This document shows positions 10,866 through 22,029 of a stretch of 64,000 nt of DNA, piece after piece. Made by a program: the position numbers and the translations under genes. Under the pieces are notes generated by a model that saw only the letters and a program-made list of their open reading frames with translations, searched no databases and was not told the DNA's origin. Location: positions 56,277,836 to 56,341,835 of the forward strand of contig CM039464.1 of assembly GCA_022414725.1 (NCBI GenBank). The letters are read 5' to 3'. Source of the DNA: Microglena sp. YARC. Taxonomy: Eukaryota; Chlorophyta; Chlorophyceae; Chlamydomonadales; Chlamydomonadaceae. Numbering within the stretch: position 1 is the first letter of the stretch; every line of letters starts with the position of its first letter.

Positions 10866-10952
10866 CTTGCAGATCATCCAAAGCTGCCCATGCAACCAAA
10901 TCTCTAGCTACAGCTTCTTCTGCATGTGTACCATGAATACTGCCTATTATTC
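10866..10952 (-). CDS. Candidate exon with weak AP2/ERF-like pattern
   Basis: The minus strand has AAATTCAG, then an open stretch reading GIIGSIHGTHAEEAVARDLV and AWAALDDLQ. The spacing THAEEAVARDLVAW loosely recalls the helical end of plant and algal AP2/ERF DNA-binding domains (EEAARAYD pattern), but the preceding beta strands are not seen in the window and the match is short. No clear donor follows. It lies next to the 5'-truncated end of the plus-strand LINE, so it may be part of the insertion site. Confidence 0.25.
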
Positions 10953-10969
10953 CTGAATTTTTATCTCTT

Positions 10970-11390
10970 TTTTGGCTGTGAGGGTGTGGGCTCCTTCTAT
11001 TTCTGAACAAAACACACTTATCTCAAATGACCATGCTTGTGAGAAATGGCATAGAGGTATACTCAAACAAATGTTGGTGTTTGCCAATCTAATACATCTA
11101 ATATTAATCATGGAAGAGCTTGGGTAGAACCCGTTGTGTTTTGCTTGGCTTAAACAAGCTTGCGCTTTGGAACAAGACCATAGATAAAGAACCTGAGGAT
11201 CTATTAGAAATGGCTCTTGCAGGAATTCTTTTGATTCCAAACACTGGCTGGGTTCATGACTTTATCGTTGTGTGCTCTCCACAAAGCTAGGATCCAGTAA
11301 AAACCTCAACATTTTGGAGGCTGTCGATGTCGAAGGTATTATGTCTGAAGTTTTTGAGTCATGGAGGTTTAAGTACCCAAGTGACACCAA
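10970..11390 (+). mobile_element. Outer LINE fragment, left part (plus strand)
   Basis: This matches, in opposite orientation, the 3' half of the LINE lying on the minus strand at 12589-13775 (the MTMLVRNGIEVY frame and following sequence). It is cut at 11390 within GTGACACCAA and resumes at 19363 with ACCAATGCAG, so the LINE from 11391 to 19362 has landed inside it. It is 5' truncated and carries frameshifts. Confidence 0.85.
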
Positions 11391-12588
11391 TTACATTACA
11401 TTACATTACATTACATTACATTACATGTTAAAGTCTACTTGACATCGCGAGGGTGTATGAGACTCTGTGCTTTAAACAAAAATAAAAAGCACCCACAAAG
11501 CAAAAACCCCATTACATCAGGGGTGTGTCGAGAACAAACAAACCAAACTCCCAACCACCGTTTTGGGGGTGGCGTAGGTATTAAACCCCTTAGAGCCGGA
11601 CCCAGATCTCAACCACTTACAGTGGCGGAGGTAAGAAGCTAACAAATGAGAAGTCACAAGAAGAAGAAAAAAAGGGATGATAAATTACGGTGCCACTAAG
11701 CAGTCCAGGGCTTCTGTCTTGCTCTTCTACAAGTAGAAAGATAGTCGGCTAGGTTGCTCCAAAAAGACTTAGTGCCATTTCCATTCATAAAGGTTCTGAA
11801 TGTGGAATCGCAGAATTCCACATTCCATACGGTTAAGTTGGTATCCTCATGGACATGCCTATAAATATCTGTAAACAGCTTCTGGTAGCGGAGGCGAATA
11901 TCATTATAAAAAGGGCACTCAAACATATGCATTTCATCCTCCAGTTTTTTGGAACCCACACATTTGACAGTGTCTCATTGAGCGAGGGATGTGTGCTCTA
12001 TCCACCACCCTCATTCTTTCTGTGTTCAGCCAATGGGAACCCATTCTAAACTGTGCTATAGAAGAATCTGATCCTGCTTATGTAAGGCGGATGTAAAGGG
12101 AATTCAAGCCATTCTCATCATTGCTGTTGGCTGCGAACCATTTTCTGGTATCGGAGGCGTTTAAAGCCAACCCTTCTCTCATCAGGGATGTCTCTAACTG
12201 CATTGGTGTCACTTGGGTACTTAAACCTCCATGACTCAAAAAAACTTCAGACATAATACCTTCGACATCGACAGCCTCCAAAATGTTTGATGTTTTTACT
12301 GGATCCTAGCTTGTGGAAAGCACAACGCAAGTCATGAACCCAGCCAGTGTTGGAGTCAAAAGATTCCTCAAGAGCCATTCTAATGAGATCCTCAGGTTCT
12401 TTATGTATGGTCTTGTTCCAGAAGCGCAAAGCTTGTTTAAGCCAAGCAAAACACAACGGGGTTCTACCCAGCTCTTCCATGATAATATTAGATGTAGTAG
12501 ATTGGCAAACACCCAACATTTGTTTAAGTATACCTCTATGCCATTTCTCACAAGCATGGTCATTTGAGATAAGTGTGTTGTTCAGAAT
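11391..12588 (-). mobile_element. LINE 3'-end segment with (TGTAA)n tail, first copy
   Basis: On the minus strand it runs from ORF2 C-terminal sequence through an approximately 270-base 3' untranslated region to a (TGTAA)n tail at 11391-11426. The coding part includes a CQMCG-type zinc-knuckle region disrupted by indels. It is nearly identical to 12589-13775, lies head to tail with it, and ends abruptly at 12588, where the tail of the next segment begins. It is either a separate 5'-truncated insertion or part of a tandem duplication. Confidence 0.8.
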
Positions 12589-12639
12589 ACATTACATTAC
12601 ATTACATTACATTACATGTTAAGGTCTACTTGACATCGC

Positions 12640-13775
12640 GAGGGTGTATGAGACTCTGTGCTTTAAACAAAAATAAAAAGCACCCACAAAGCAAAAAACC
12701 CCATTACATCAGGGGTGTGTCGAGGACAAACAAACCAAACTCCCAACCACCGTTTTGTGGCGTAGGTATTAAACCCCTTAGAGCAGGACCCAGATCTCAA
12801 CCACTTACAGTGGCGGAGGTAAAAAGCTAACAAATGAGAAGTCTCAAGAAGAAGAAAAAAGGGATAATAAATTACGGTGCCACTAAGCAGTCCAGGGCTT
12901 CCTGTCTTGCTCTTCTACAAGTAGAAAGATAGTCGGCTAGGTTGCTCCAAAAAGACTTAGTGCCATTTCCATTCATAAAGGTTCCTGAATGTGGAATCGC
13001 AGAATTCCACATTCCATACGGTTAAGTCGGTATCCTCATCGGACATGCCTATAAATATCTGTAAACAGCTTCTGGTAGCGGAGGCGAAATATCATTATAA
13101 AAAAGGGCACTCAAACATATGCATTTCATCCTCAGTTTTTTGGAACCCACACATTTGACAGTGTCTCATTGAGCGAGGGATGTGTGCTCTATCCACCACC
13201 CTCATTCTTTCTGTGTTCAGCCAATGGGAACCCATTCTAAACCTGTGCTTATAGAACGAATCTGATCCTGCTCTTATGTAAGGCGGATGTAAAGGAATCA
13301 AGCCATTCTCATCATTGCTGTTGGCTGCAAACCATTTTTGGGTATCGGAGGCGTTTAAAGCCAACCCTTCTCTCATCAGGGATGTCTCTAACTGCATTGG
13401 TGTCACTTGGGTACTTAAACCTCCATGACTCAAAAACTTCAGACATAAATACTTCGACATCGACAGCCTCCAAAATGTTGATGTTTTTACTGGATCCTAG
13501 CTTGTGGAGAGCACAACGCAAGTCATGAACCCAGCCAGTGTTGGAGTCAAAAGATTCCTCAAGAGCCATTCTAATGAGATCCTCAGGTTCTTTATGTATG
13601 GTCTTGTTCCAGAAGCGCAAAGCTTGTTTAAGCCAAGCAAAAACACAACGGGTTCTACCCAGCTCTTCCATGATAATATTAGATGTAGTAGATTGGCAAA
13701 CACCCAACATTTGTTTAAGTATACCTCTATGCCATTTTCTCACAAGCATGGTCATTTGAGATAAGTGTGTTGTTC
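12640..13775 (-). pseudogene. LINE ORF2 C-terminal region with zinc knuckle, and 3' UTR
   Basis: Two overlapping frames on the minus strand (13755-13312 and 13460-13095) cover the end of ORF2. The last part contains CQMCGFQKTEDEMHMFECPF, a C-x2-C-x9-H-x3-C pattern typical of the region after reverse transcriptase in LINEs. The frame then breaks before the end that is intact in the plus-strand copy at 19462-19884. A 3' untranslated region of about 270 bases follows. Confidence 0.75.
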
Positions 13776-15689
13776 AGAATAGAAGGAGCCCCACACCTCA
13801 CAGCCAAAATTCAGGATAGGTTGTACAAGAGAATCAAACAGGTGGGTGACGAATATCAATATTGTATATCTCCATAGTATGGCATCGCCTACGAAGCATG
13901 TGGTGTGCCTTTTGGGCCTTAGTGAGCATCCCTAGAAAAAGCAGCTTTTGCACGATTGCTTGAGTCACCATCCACAAAGAGGGATCCCAAGTAGATAAAA
14001 GATAACTTTGTAGAAAGTTGTGCTCCATCATAGACAAATTTGTAATCAGGATCCATCGCGGGCCTCATCACAGAATTGTTTGTTGAAACGACAATCTCAG
14101 TTTCTTTATATTCACAGCCATCTTAGTAGCCTCGCAGAAATCTCTCAGGCAGTCAAGCATCGCTTGCATATCTGCCGGGGATTCTGCCATTATAGCTAGG
14201 TCATCAGCAAAAGTAACAGTCTTGCAGAATCTTTCCCCTAAGCTCAGCCCCTACATTTGGGAGCTTGGATTGGAGGAACGATTCAATTCTATCAATGAAC
14301 AGACCGAATAGGAGTGGGGATAGGGGGTTCTCCTTGTTTAACTCCTACAAGGGATGGAAAGGAGGATCCAATGTCCCATGTAGGCGAACTTGGAAAACAA
14401 CATGATTATACATGGACTTCAGAATACTGAGATAGGGGTCCTTGACTCCTAGCCTTGCTAAGCAATCCCATAGCAAGTCTCTGTTGACCCAATCATAAGC
14501 CTTCTCGAAATCAACAAAAGCCACAAAGAGTGGTTTTTTCTTTTCTCTATATTTATCTACAATATGGTTAAGAATGAATGATGCATCTGCAGTACCCCTA
14601 CCACTTCTAAATCAATATTGGCCAGCGGCTCTGAGGTTGAATTCTTCTGACCAATCATCTAGTCTACGTAGCATGCAAAGGGAGAAGATCTTTCCTATGG
14701 AGTTGCTCACCGCAAGACCTCGATAGTTGTCCTTGTCATTACACACTGCCTTTGGATTTGGGTACGGGTACCAAGGCAGCTGCAGCCCATTGGCTAGGGT
14801 AAGAAGTCTTCCAGATGAGATTAAACAGGTTAGTCATAGCTTGTACAAATCGGGAGTTGGCCTCATGGGAAGCAAATCTGTACCATTCTGCAGGGATACC
14901 ATCTACCCCGGGGAGGAGTTTTTCCGTAGGGATTGGAAGAACAGAAAACACCTCCTGGGTGGTAAAGTCTTGACATAACCATGTTGGTGCGGCCTCTATC
15001 TGAGGTCCATCAGCTTGAGGGACAAAGTCCCTAGCATCCAGACTTGGATCAATACCTACTTGCACATCAAAGAGGTCTGCAAAATAATCAGTCCAATCAT
15101 GAATTGTGATATCTGCCGTAGTGGCCTTGTTAGGCTCACGCACGTCTTTCCAAAAACTTTTCGGATTATGCCGAAGATTCGTATGAAGGTTCTCCATGCG
15201 TGTTTCTAGCCACTTCCTCTTCTTTCTTCTGAGAATCCTCTTGTACTCCTTGTGCAATAGAACCAGCCAAGTCAGAGCTAGAGGCCATGTTTGATGTTCT
15301 GCTTGGCTTGCTGCCTGTCTAGCACGATTGCATTCATCATCATACCATGCGTTCACGGGCCCGTGCTTACGCTTAGCTACAGTTTGTGATCATGGTGTGC
15401 ATTTGCTTATGGCTAGTTCAATAGCACTAGCAATACCCTTCTCTGAATCTTCCATAGATGAGCTATGGAGTGCATTGTCAAGTAATCGGTTAACGTCTGG
15501 ATCACGCTTAATTGTGTGTGCATACATCTGGACATAGTTGTCTTTCCATTTCAGTTGGGCGAAGGTTACCACCAGCAGGTGTACTAATAGTACCTTGAGA
15601 AGGCCTAAGGGCAGCATCTGGTATGTGGAGTGTGATAGGCATGTGGTCAAACTTTCCACCCCCGGGCCTGAGAGGGCAGTCATGCTTGA
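13776..15689 (-). pseudogene. LINE ORF2 middle region, copy A
   Basis: This carries the end of the endonuclease region, a linker and the reverse transcriptase domain on the minus strand. It is nearly identical to copy B. Its catalytic YADD region (about 14196-14215) has lost one base compared with copy B, which shifts the frame at the active site, and other indels are scattered through it. The linker part stays open at 14739-15356. It is best read as a tandem duplicate or a mis-assembled allele. Confidence 0.75.
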
Positions 15690-15696
15690 ATAAGAA

Positions 15697-17392
15697 TAGA
15701 AGGAGCCCACACCTCACAGCCAAAATTTCAGGATAGGTTGTACAGAGAATTCAAACAGGTGAGGTGAGAATATCAATATTGTATATCTCCATAGTATGGC
15801 ATCGCCTACGGAGCATGTGGTGTGCCTTTTGGCCTTAGTGAGCATCCTAGAAAAAAAGCAGCTTTTGCACGATTGCTTGAGTCACCATCCACAAAGAGGG
15901 ATCCCAAGTAGATAAAAGAAACTTTGTAGAAAGTTGTGCTCCATCATAGACAAATTTGTAATCAGGATCCATGCGGGCCTCATCACAGAATTGCTTGTTG
16001 AAAACGACAATCTCAGTTTTCTTTTATTCACAGCCATCTTTAGTAGCCTCACAGAAAATCTCTCAGACAGTCAAGCATCGCTTGCATATCTGCCAGGGAT
16101 TCTGCCATTATAGCTAGGTCATCAGCATAAAGTAACAGTTGCAGAATCTTTCCCCTAAGCTCAGCCCCTACATTTGGGAGCTTGGATTGGAGGAACGATT
16201 CAATTCTATCAATGAACAGACCGAATAGGAGTGGGGATAGGGGGTCTCCTTGTTTAACTCCTACAAGGGATGGAAAAGGAGGATCCAATGTCCCCATGTA
16301 GGCGAACTTGGAAAACAACATGAATATACATGGACTTCAGAATACTGAGATAGGGGTCCCTTGACTCCTAGCCTTGCTAAGCAATCCCATAGCAAGTCTC
16401 TGTTGACCCAATCATAAGCCTTCTCGAAATCAACAAAAGCCACAAAGAGTGGTTTTTTCTTTTCTCTATATTTATCTACAATATGGTTAAGAATGAATGA
16501 TGCATCTGCAGTACCCCTACCACTTCTAAATCAATATTGGCCAGCGGCTCTGAGGTTGAATTCTTCTGACCAATCATCTAGTCTACGTAGCATGCAAAGG
16601 AGAAGATCTTTCCTATGGAGTTGCTCACCGCAAGACCTCGATAGTTGTCCTTGTCATACACACTGCCTTTGGATTTGGGTACGGGTACCAAGGCAGCTGC
16701 AGCCCATTGGCTAGGGTAAGAAGTCTTCCAGATGAGATTAAACAGTTAGTCATAGCTTGTACAAATCGGGAGTTGGCCTCATGGGAAGCAAATCTGTACC
16801 ATTCTGCAGGGATACCATCTACCCCGGGGGAGGAGTTTTTCCGTAGGGATTGGAGAACAGAAAACACCTCCTGGGTGGTAAAGTTTGACATAACCATGTT
16901 GGTGCGGCCTCTATCTGAGGTCCATCAGCTTGAGGGACAAAGTCCCTAGCATCCAGACTTGGATCAATACCTACTTGCACATCAAAGAGGTCTGCAAAAT
17001 AATCAGTCCAATCATGAATTGTGATATCTGCCGTAGTGGCCTTGTTAGGCTCACGCACGTCTTTCCAAAAACTTTTTCGGATTATGCCGAAGATTCGTAT
17101 GAAGGTTCTCCATGCGTGTTTCTAGCCACTTCCTCTTCTTTCTTCTGAGAATCCTCTTGTACTCCTTGTGCATAGAACCAGCCAAGTCAGAGCTAGAGCC
17201 ATGTTGATGTTCTGCTTGGCTTGCTGCCTGTCTAGCACGATTGCATTCATCATCATACCATGCGTTCACGGGCCCGTGCTTACGCTTAGCTACAGGTTTG
17301 TGACATGGTGTGCATTTGCTTATGGCTAGTTCAAATAGCACTAGCAATCCCCTTCTCTGAATCTTCCATAGATGAGCTATGGAGTGCTTTTG
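15697..17392 (-). pseudogene. LINE ORF2 reverse transcriptase region, copy B
   Basis: On the minus strand the reverse transcriptase motifs are readable in pieces: motif A FVDFEKAYDWVNRDLLWD near 16440-16390, motif B GVKQGDPLSPLLFGLFIDRI near 16262-16200, and motif C LLLYADDLAIMA around 16126. The catalytic Asp residues are present, but single-base indels split the domain into several frames. The type with AP endonuclease upstream and a YADD box fits L1/Tx1-like LINEs known from plants and green algae. Confidence 0.8.
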
Positions 17393-18371
17393 TCAAGTAA
17401 TCGGGTTAACGTCTGGATCACGCTTAATTGTGTGTGCATACATCTGGACATAGTTGTCTTTCCATTTCAGTTTGGGCGAAGGTTTACCACCAGCAGGTGT
17501 ACTAATAGTACCTTGAGAAGGCCTAAGGGCAGCATCTGGTATGTGGAGTGTGATAGGCATGTGGTCAAACTTTCCACCCCCGGGCCTGAGAGGGCAGTCA
17601 TGCTTGGGAGCCACACTAAACTTGACACCTGGGGTGTTGAGAAGACTAGGGGCGGCTAGCGCATAATCAATGACAGATTTCTTGTCCATGCCATCTGCAA
17701 AGAAGGTATGTGCACCTTGCATATCACCTTCTGTTCTACCGTTAAGGATGATAAGACCAGTTACTACACATAGCTGGAGTAGGGCCCCCCCAATCGATTG
17801 GGGGAGCTGTGTCCATGCTACACCTCGGTTGAATGGTTTGGTTGGGGGCTGTACTATTGGTTTGGGATACTGGTTCATCTCCTAACTCGGTATCATCATT
17901 GTCCACACCAAGACCAACCCGAGCGTTGAAGTCACCCATCACCATAACGTTGCCTTTTCCCTGGAAGTTCCCAATGATTTTACCTAGAGTGAGGAAGTGG
18001 TCCTCTATACTAATGCAGTCGTCACCATGTTTGTAGTATGAGCTGTTAGCATGTGGGATATAGCACACACCAATGTGTGTTCCATGTATGCGAATCCATG
18101 CCATGCCTAATTCAGGTGCCTCATGGACTAAAGTAGCATTTAGGCAAGTGCGGACATAGATAGCGACCCCCCCATCCTTGCTCAACTTGGGGCGAGGGGC
18201 ACAAGAAAGGCATTTGAAACCTGGAATGTGGGGGGTGTCTAGCTGGCCACGCACCCCTGTGTGTGAAAACAATAAAATGTTGTGTTTTCTCACCACTTTC
18301 ATTGCTGCACCGCAGCTGCTTAGAACACTGAGTTGTCCTCTGATGTTCCATGCAAGGCACCTTAGTCCACT
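17393..18371 (-). pseudogene. LINE ORF2 AP-like endonuclease region
   Basis: Directly after the ORF1 stop the same frame reads SGLRCLAWNIRGQL, the usual start of an exonuclease-endonuclease-phosphatase domain, then HNILLFSHT, and VMGDFNARVG (a catalytic-motif region) near 17945. A frameshift near 17790 moves the reading to another frame, which holds KSVIDYALAAPSLL and FDHMPITLHI (the terminal catalytic His region). The domain is therefore complete in content but broken by an indel. No ATG precedes WNIRG in this frame; the first is at 18302. Confidence 0.8.
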
Positions 18372-19241
18372 TCATGCATCAGTCGATGAGACACCTGAGG
18401 GGGGGGCCTTGTCCCGCACCTTCAGGAGTCCTCTATTGAACGAAACCCACTTAGAGGGGTCCCTCTTAGCTTCCAGAAACGCTGGGAGGTGTTCCTTGTG
18501 CAGCTTCAGCTCCTCAGGAGACAAGAAATCCAGAGCTGCTATTCCGCTATCCTTGAGAAACCTTCGGTTCCTCACAATGGAGGAAGCATCGAAGCTGGAG
18601 GATACTGTGATTAGGGCAAGGCGGGGTCGTGAGGGATCCACCTTGCCTCCCATGCGTCGAGCGGACACAATAGTAAACTCTGCCTTGTCTTGCTCCTTCT
18701 GGGCGTAGGTGTTGTTGGCTTCTAAAGCCTGGGTGAGCTTAGACTTTACAGCCACCGCTAGCTGTCTGTCATTCTCGTTGGGATCTTCAGGGATGCCTGA
18801 GATCCTGAATTGCATGTCGTAACCTGCTTGGTCTGGGGGGGCTGAGCCCGGTCGCTGTATGAGTGGCCGACTCCATGCAGATTCTTTTCCCCGTGCTGGG
18901 GCACCACCGGGCCGATCCTTGATAGCAGCTTCCAGGGCGGAAATGCGCTTCTCCTGGGATACTATCGTATCCCTCTCGGCGTTCAGAGTGGCCTCTATGT
19001 TTGCGATCTTAGTGGTCTGTTTCTGAACGGTTTCCCGCATCTCACTCAAAAGTCCTTCCACCAACTTCAATGTTTGATGCGACTCTTTTTTAATCGAGTC
19101 GAACGATTTGTCCAGTGTGGGTTTAAGCACTGTAGCGTACCACATTGCAAACCACGGGGGGAGTGCACTATCCCCGGGTGATCCAGGGTCAATGCTCATG
19201 TCTTGCGTCTGACTTCTAGTTATTGTCATAGCTATTCGCAC
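18372..19241 (-). CDS. LINE ORF1 protein, intact
   Basis: A 289-residue open frame on the minus strand starting MRIAMTITRSQTQD. Residues about 45-110 have heptad-rich sequence (KQTTKIANIEATLNAERDT) predicting a coiled coil. Residues about 140-240 (FRISGIPEDPNENDRQLAVA onward) resemble the RNA-recognition-like and C-terminal fold of LINE ORF1 proteins, which form trimers that coat element RNA. It is the only intact large frame of the element. The stop is a TGA, and ORF2 follows in the same frame with no gap. Confidence 0.8.
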   Translation of the reverse strand: MRIAMTITRSQTQDMSIDPGSPGDSALPPWFAMWYATVLKPTLDKSFDSIKKESHQTLKLVEGLLSEMRETVQKQTTKIANIEATLNAERDTIVSQEKRISALEAAIKDRPGGAPARGKESAWSRPLIQRPGSAPPDQAGYDMQFRISGIPEDPNENDRQLAVAVKSKLTQALEANNTYAQKEQDKAEFTIVSARRMGGKVDPSRPRLALITVSSSFDASSIVRNRRFLKDSGIAALDFLSPEELKLHKEHLPAFLEAKRDPSKWVSFNRGLLKVRDKAPPSGVSSTDA

Positions 19242-19247
19242 AGGTTT

Positions 19248-19355
19248 AGTTGGGAGAGCAGCGAGTTATTGGGTGCCGGGTGACAGGAATATGAGAGGGC
19301 TGAACACTAGTTGGGAGAGCAGCGAGTTATTGGGTGCCGGGTGACAGGAATATCA
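19248..19355 (-). repeat. 45-base direct repeat in the LINE 5' UTR
   Basis: A segment starting AGTTGGGAGAGCAGCGAGTT and ending GACAGGAATAT occurs twice, about 60 bases apart, just upstream of ORF1. Repeated 5' units are common in LINE promoters, so this may be the promoter region; that is an inference from position. Confidence 0.7.
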
Positions 19356-19362
19356 ATAAGGT

Positions 19363-20172
19363 ACCAATGCAGTCAGAGACATCCCTGATGAGAGAAGGGT
19401 TGGCTTTAAACGCCTCCGATACCAGAAATGGTTCGCAGCCAACAGCAATGATGAGAATGGCTTGATTCCCTTTACATCTGCCTTACATAAGCAGGATCAG
19501 ATTCGTTCTATAGCACAGTTTAGAATGGGTTCCCATTGGCTGACCACAGAAAGAATGAGGGTGGTGGATAGAGCACACATCCCTCGTTCAATGAGACACT
19601 GTCAAATGTGTGGGTTCCAAAAACCTGAGGATGAAATGCATATGTTTGAGTGCCCTTTTTATAATGATATTCGCCTCCGCTACCAGAAGCTGTTTACAGA
19701 TATTTATAGGCATGACCATGAGGATACCGACTTAACCGTATGGAATGTGGAATTCCGCGATTCCACATTCAGAACCTTTATGAATGGAAATGGCACTAAG
19801 ACTTTCTGGAGCAACCTAGCCGTCTATCTTTCTACTTGTAGAAGAGCAAGACAGGAAGCCCTGGACTGCTTAGTGGCACCGTAATTTATTATCCCTTTTT
19901 TTTTTCTTTTCTTTTCTTCTTGTGACTTCTCATTTGTTAGCTTCTTACCTCCGCCACTGTAAGTGGTTGAGATCTGGGTCCGGCTCTAGGGGGTTTAATA
20001 CCTACGCCACCAAAACGGTGGTTGGGAGCTTGGTTTGTTTGTCCTCGACACACCCCTGATGTAATGGGGGTTTTCGCTTTGTGGGTGCTTTTTCTTTTTG
20101 TTTAAAGCACAGAGTCTCATACACCCTCGCGGTGTCAAGTAGACTTTAACATGTAATGTAATGTAATGTAAT
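19363..20172 (+). mobile_element. Outer LINE fragment, right part with (TGTAA)n tail
   Basis: This continues the plus-strand LINE interrupted at 11390. An open frame at 19462-19884 encodes the ORF2 C-terminus including CQMCGFQKPEDEMHMFECPF and a terminal segment ending ALDCLVAP, followed by the 3' untranslated region and a tail at 20149-20172. This copy has an uninterrupted C-terminus, better kept than the later insert, though the rest is truncated. Confidence 0.85.
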
Positions 20173-20174
20173 TA

Positions 20175-20600
20175 GGGTTCGACAGGATGTGTACATGCGT
20201 ACTGCCTATTGGGAATTGACGGGATGTGTACATGCGCACTGCCTATTGAGGATTGACGGGATGTGTACATGCGTACTGCGAATTAGGGATTGACAGGATG
20301 TGTACATGCGCACTGCTAATTGGGGACTGACAGGATGTGTACATGCGCACTGCTAATTGGGGACTGACAGGATGTGTACATGCGCACTGCTAATTGGGGA
20401 CTGACAGGATGTGTACATGCACACTGCTAATTGGGGACTGACAGGATGTGTACATGCGCACTGCTAATTGGGGACTGACAGGATGTGTACATGCGCACTG
20501 CTAATTGGGGACTGACAGGATGTGTACATGCATACTGTGCATTAGTGATTGAGGGGATTTGTACATGCGTACTGTAAACTGGGGATTAACAGAATGAGCC
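20175..20600. repeat. 37-base tandem array, about 11 copies
   Basis: The unit contains ACAGGATGTGTACATGCG followed by CACTGCTAATTGGGG. The period is 37 bases. Inner copies are almost identical and the outer ones diverge, which is the usual pattern of satellite growth by unequal exchange. There are no unique spacers. Confidence 0.92.
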
Positions 20601-21060
20601 ATTTTACTCTACCAAAGCACCTATCAGTCATATGTAACAGACGAACGAAGGTGCATTGGAAGATTAGTATGGCTCATCCTTTCAGGATTATCATGGGAGG
20701 TAGGGTACCTTGCACGCCACTTGTTTGTACATCAAGACATAACAGCGTTTGTACATCAAGACACCTGTCAGAGATATCATGGGAGGTAGGGTACCTTGAT
20801 CACCACTTGCTCGTTTGTTCATCAAGACACCGGTAATGGCGCTTGTACATCAAGACATAACAGCGTTTGTACATCAAGATACCTGTCAGGGGTATCATGG
20901 GAGGTAGTTTATCTTGATCACCACTTGCTTGTTTTCACATCAAGACCACGATAAAGACGGCAAACCTCATGGAATCCCCGTCGTGCTAGCTTTCAAATGC
21001 ACTAGCTAGCTTCAGATTTGGACCAAGGGTGGGTGAAAAGAGCTGCCTAAAAGCTGCTAC
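20600..21060. repeat. Diverged repeats with TTTGTACATCAAGACA
   Basis: TCATGGGAGGTAGGGTACCT recurs near 20691, 20777 and 20894, each followed by a CACTTGCTTGTTT part and TGTACATCAAGACA. Near 21040 there is a lone inverted-repeat end of the hAT-like family B (GAGCTGCCTAAAAGCTGCT). No gene is seen. Confidence 0.6.
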
Positions 21061-21079
21061 CGTAGCCCCCAAAATAAAC

Positions 21080-21965
21080 AGTGATAGATACAAATGAGTG
21101 GGTCTGAATGGGGATGAGGGTTGGCGAATGGTTGGGGGGTCGTTTGGGTGGGGGGTCAGTTTGGTATGCGGGTGAGTGGGTGCACAGGGTGTGTCTGTAT
21201 GTGGGAGGGGGGAAGGGTGGGTGGGTGTGTGTGGGGGTAGGTGGATAAGTGGGTGGGTGGGTGAGTCCGGGGCTCGGGGGTCGGATGGGTGGGGGGATGG
21301 GGGATGGGGGTGGGGGTGGGGGGGGGGGGGCGGGGGGTAGGTGGGGGGGGTGAGTGAGTGTGTGGGTAAATGAAATGGGTGGGTGGGTGGGTGGGTGAAT
21401 GGTTAAATGGTATGGGGTGGGTGGGCGGAAAAAATGGTAAATGGTATGTGTATGAAAGTAGGTGGGTGGGTGGGTCTTCAAGCATTTGCCTGATTGTAAT
21501 GAGAGTCCCACGCAACAAACGCTGTGACAAACCATGGAACCAACTAAGACAAACCAACTAAGACAAACCAACTAAGACAAACCAACCTTGGAGCTAAAGC
21601 TTGTAAGAGGGTGGTGACTGTCCACCGACACATGCCTGCATACAGCACCAGTCAAATGCTTAGTTCATGATTCATGACGATGATGAGGAGGACAACGACG
21701 AGGATGATGCTGGTGGTGGTGATGGTGATTGTTTAGGGGGGGGGGGGGGGGGGGGGGGGGGACTATCCACCGACACGTTCCTGCATACGGTATGTGTCAA
21801 ATGATTACATCATAACTCGGTGACGGTGACGGTGACGGCGACGGCGACGGTACACACTTTTGAAACACTATTTGTATGGAATGCTTAATGACTACGTATA
21901 TGGTTGGTTGGTTGGTTGGTTGGTTGGTTGGTTGGTCGGTCGGTCGGTCGGTCGGTCGGTTGGTC
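21080..21965. repeat. GGGT-rich, poly-G and GGTT/GGTC simple sequence
   Basis: G/T-rich low-complexity sequence (21110-21480) is followed by CTAAGACAAACCAA repeats (21530-21590), a poly-G run of about 30 (21730-21760), GGTGAC/GGCGAC hexamers (21820-21850) and GGTTGGTT then GGTCGGTC tetramers (21900-21965). Two copies of a motif with TCCACCGACAC and TGCATAC flank the poly-G. No coding evidence. Confidence 0.85.
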
Positions 21966-22029
21966 GTCAGTGAGTATCTACTTCTATATTTATCAACATA
22001 CTTGGCTGGTCTTGATCCAAGTACAATAG

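Larger units (their letters stand above)
12589..19362 (-). mobile_element. L1-like LINE, rearranged, inserted in an older LINE
   Basis: On the minus strand the order is 5' untranslated region with a 45-base repeat, ORF1 (18372-19241), AP endonuclease, reverse transcriptase, C-terminal zinc knuckle, 3' untranslated region and (TGTAA)n tail (12589-12617). The middle is present twice (15697-17605 and 13776-15689). Without the extra copies the element would be about 4.9 kb. Target-site duplication is at most the 5 bases ACCAA seen at both ends. Frameshifts in the endonuclease, reverse transcriptase and C-terminal parts mean it is not intact as assembled. Confidence 0.85.

Noticed and set aside
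11391..19362. Retrovirus-like or LTR element
   Set aside because: No long terminal repeats, protease or integrase; the endonuclease type, order and simple-repeat tail are those of a LINE.
20175..20600. CRISPR-like regular 37-base repeat
   Set aside because: The whole unit repeats head to tail with no unique spacers, and the context is eukaryotic; it is a satellite.
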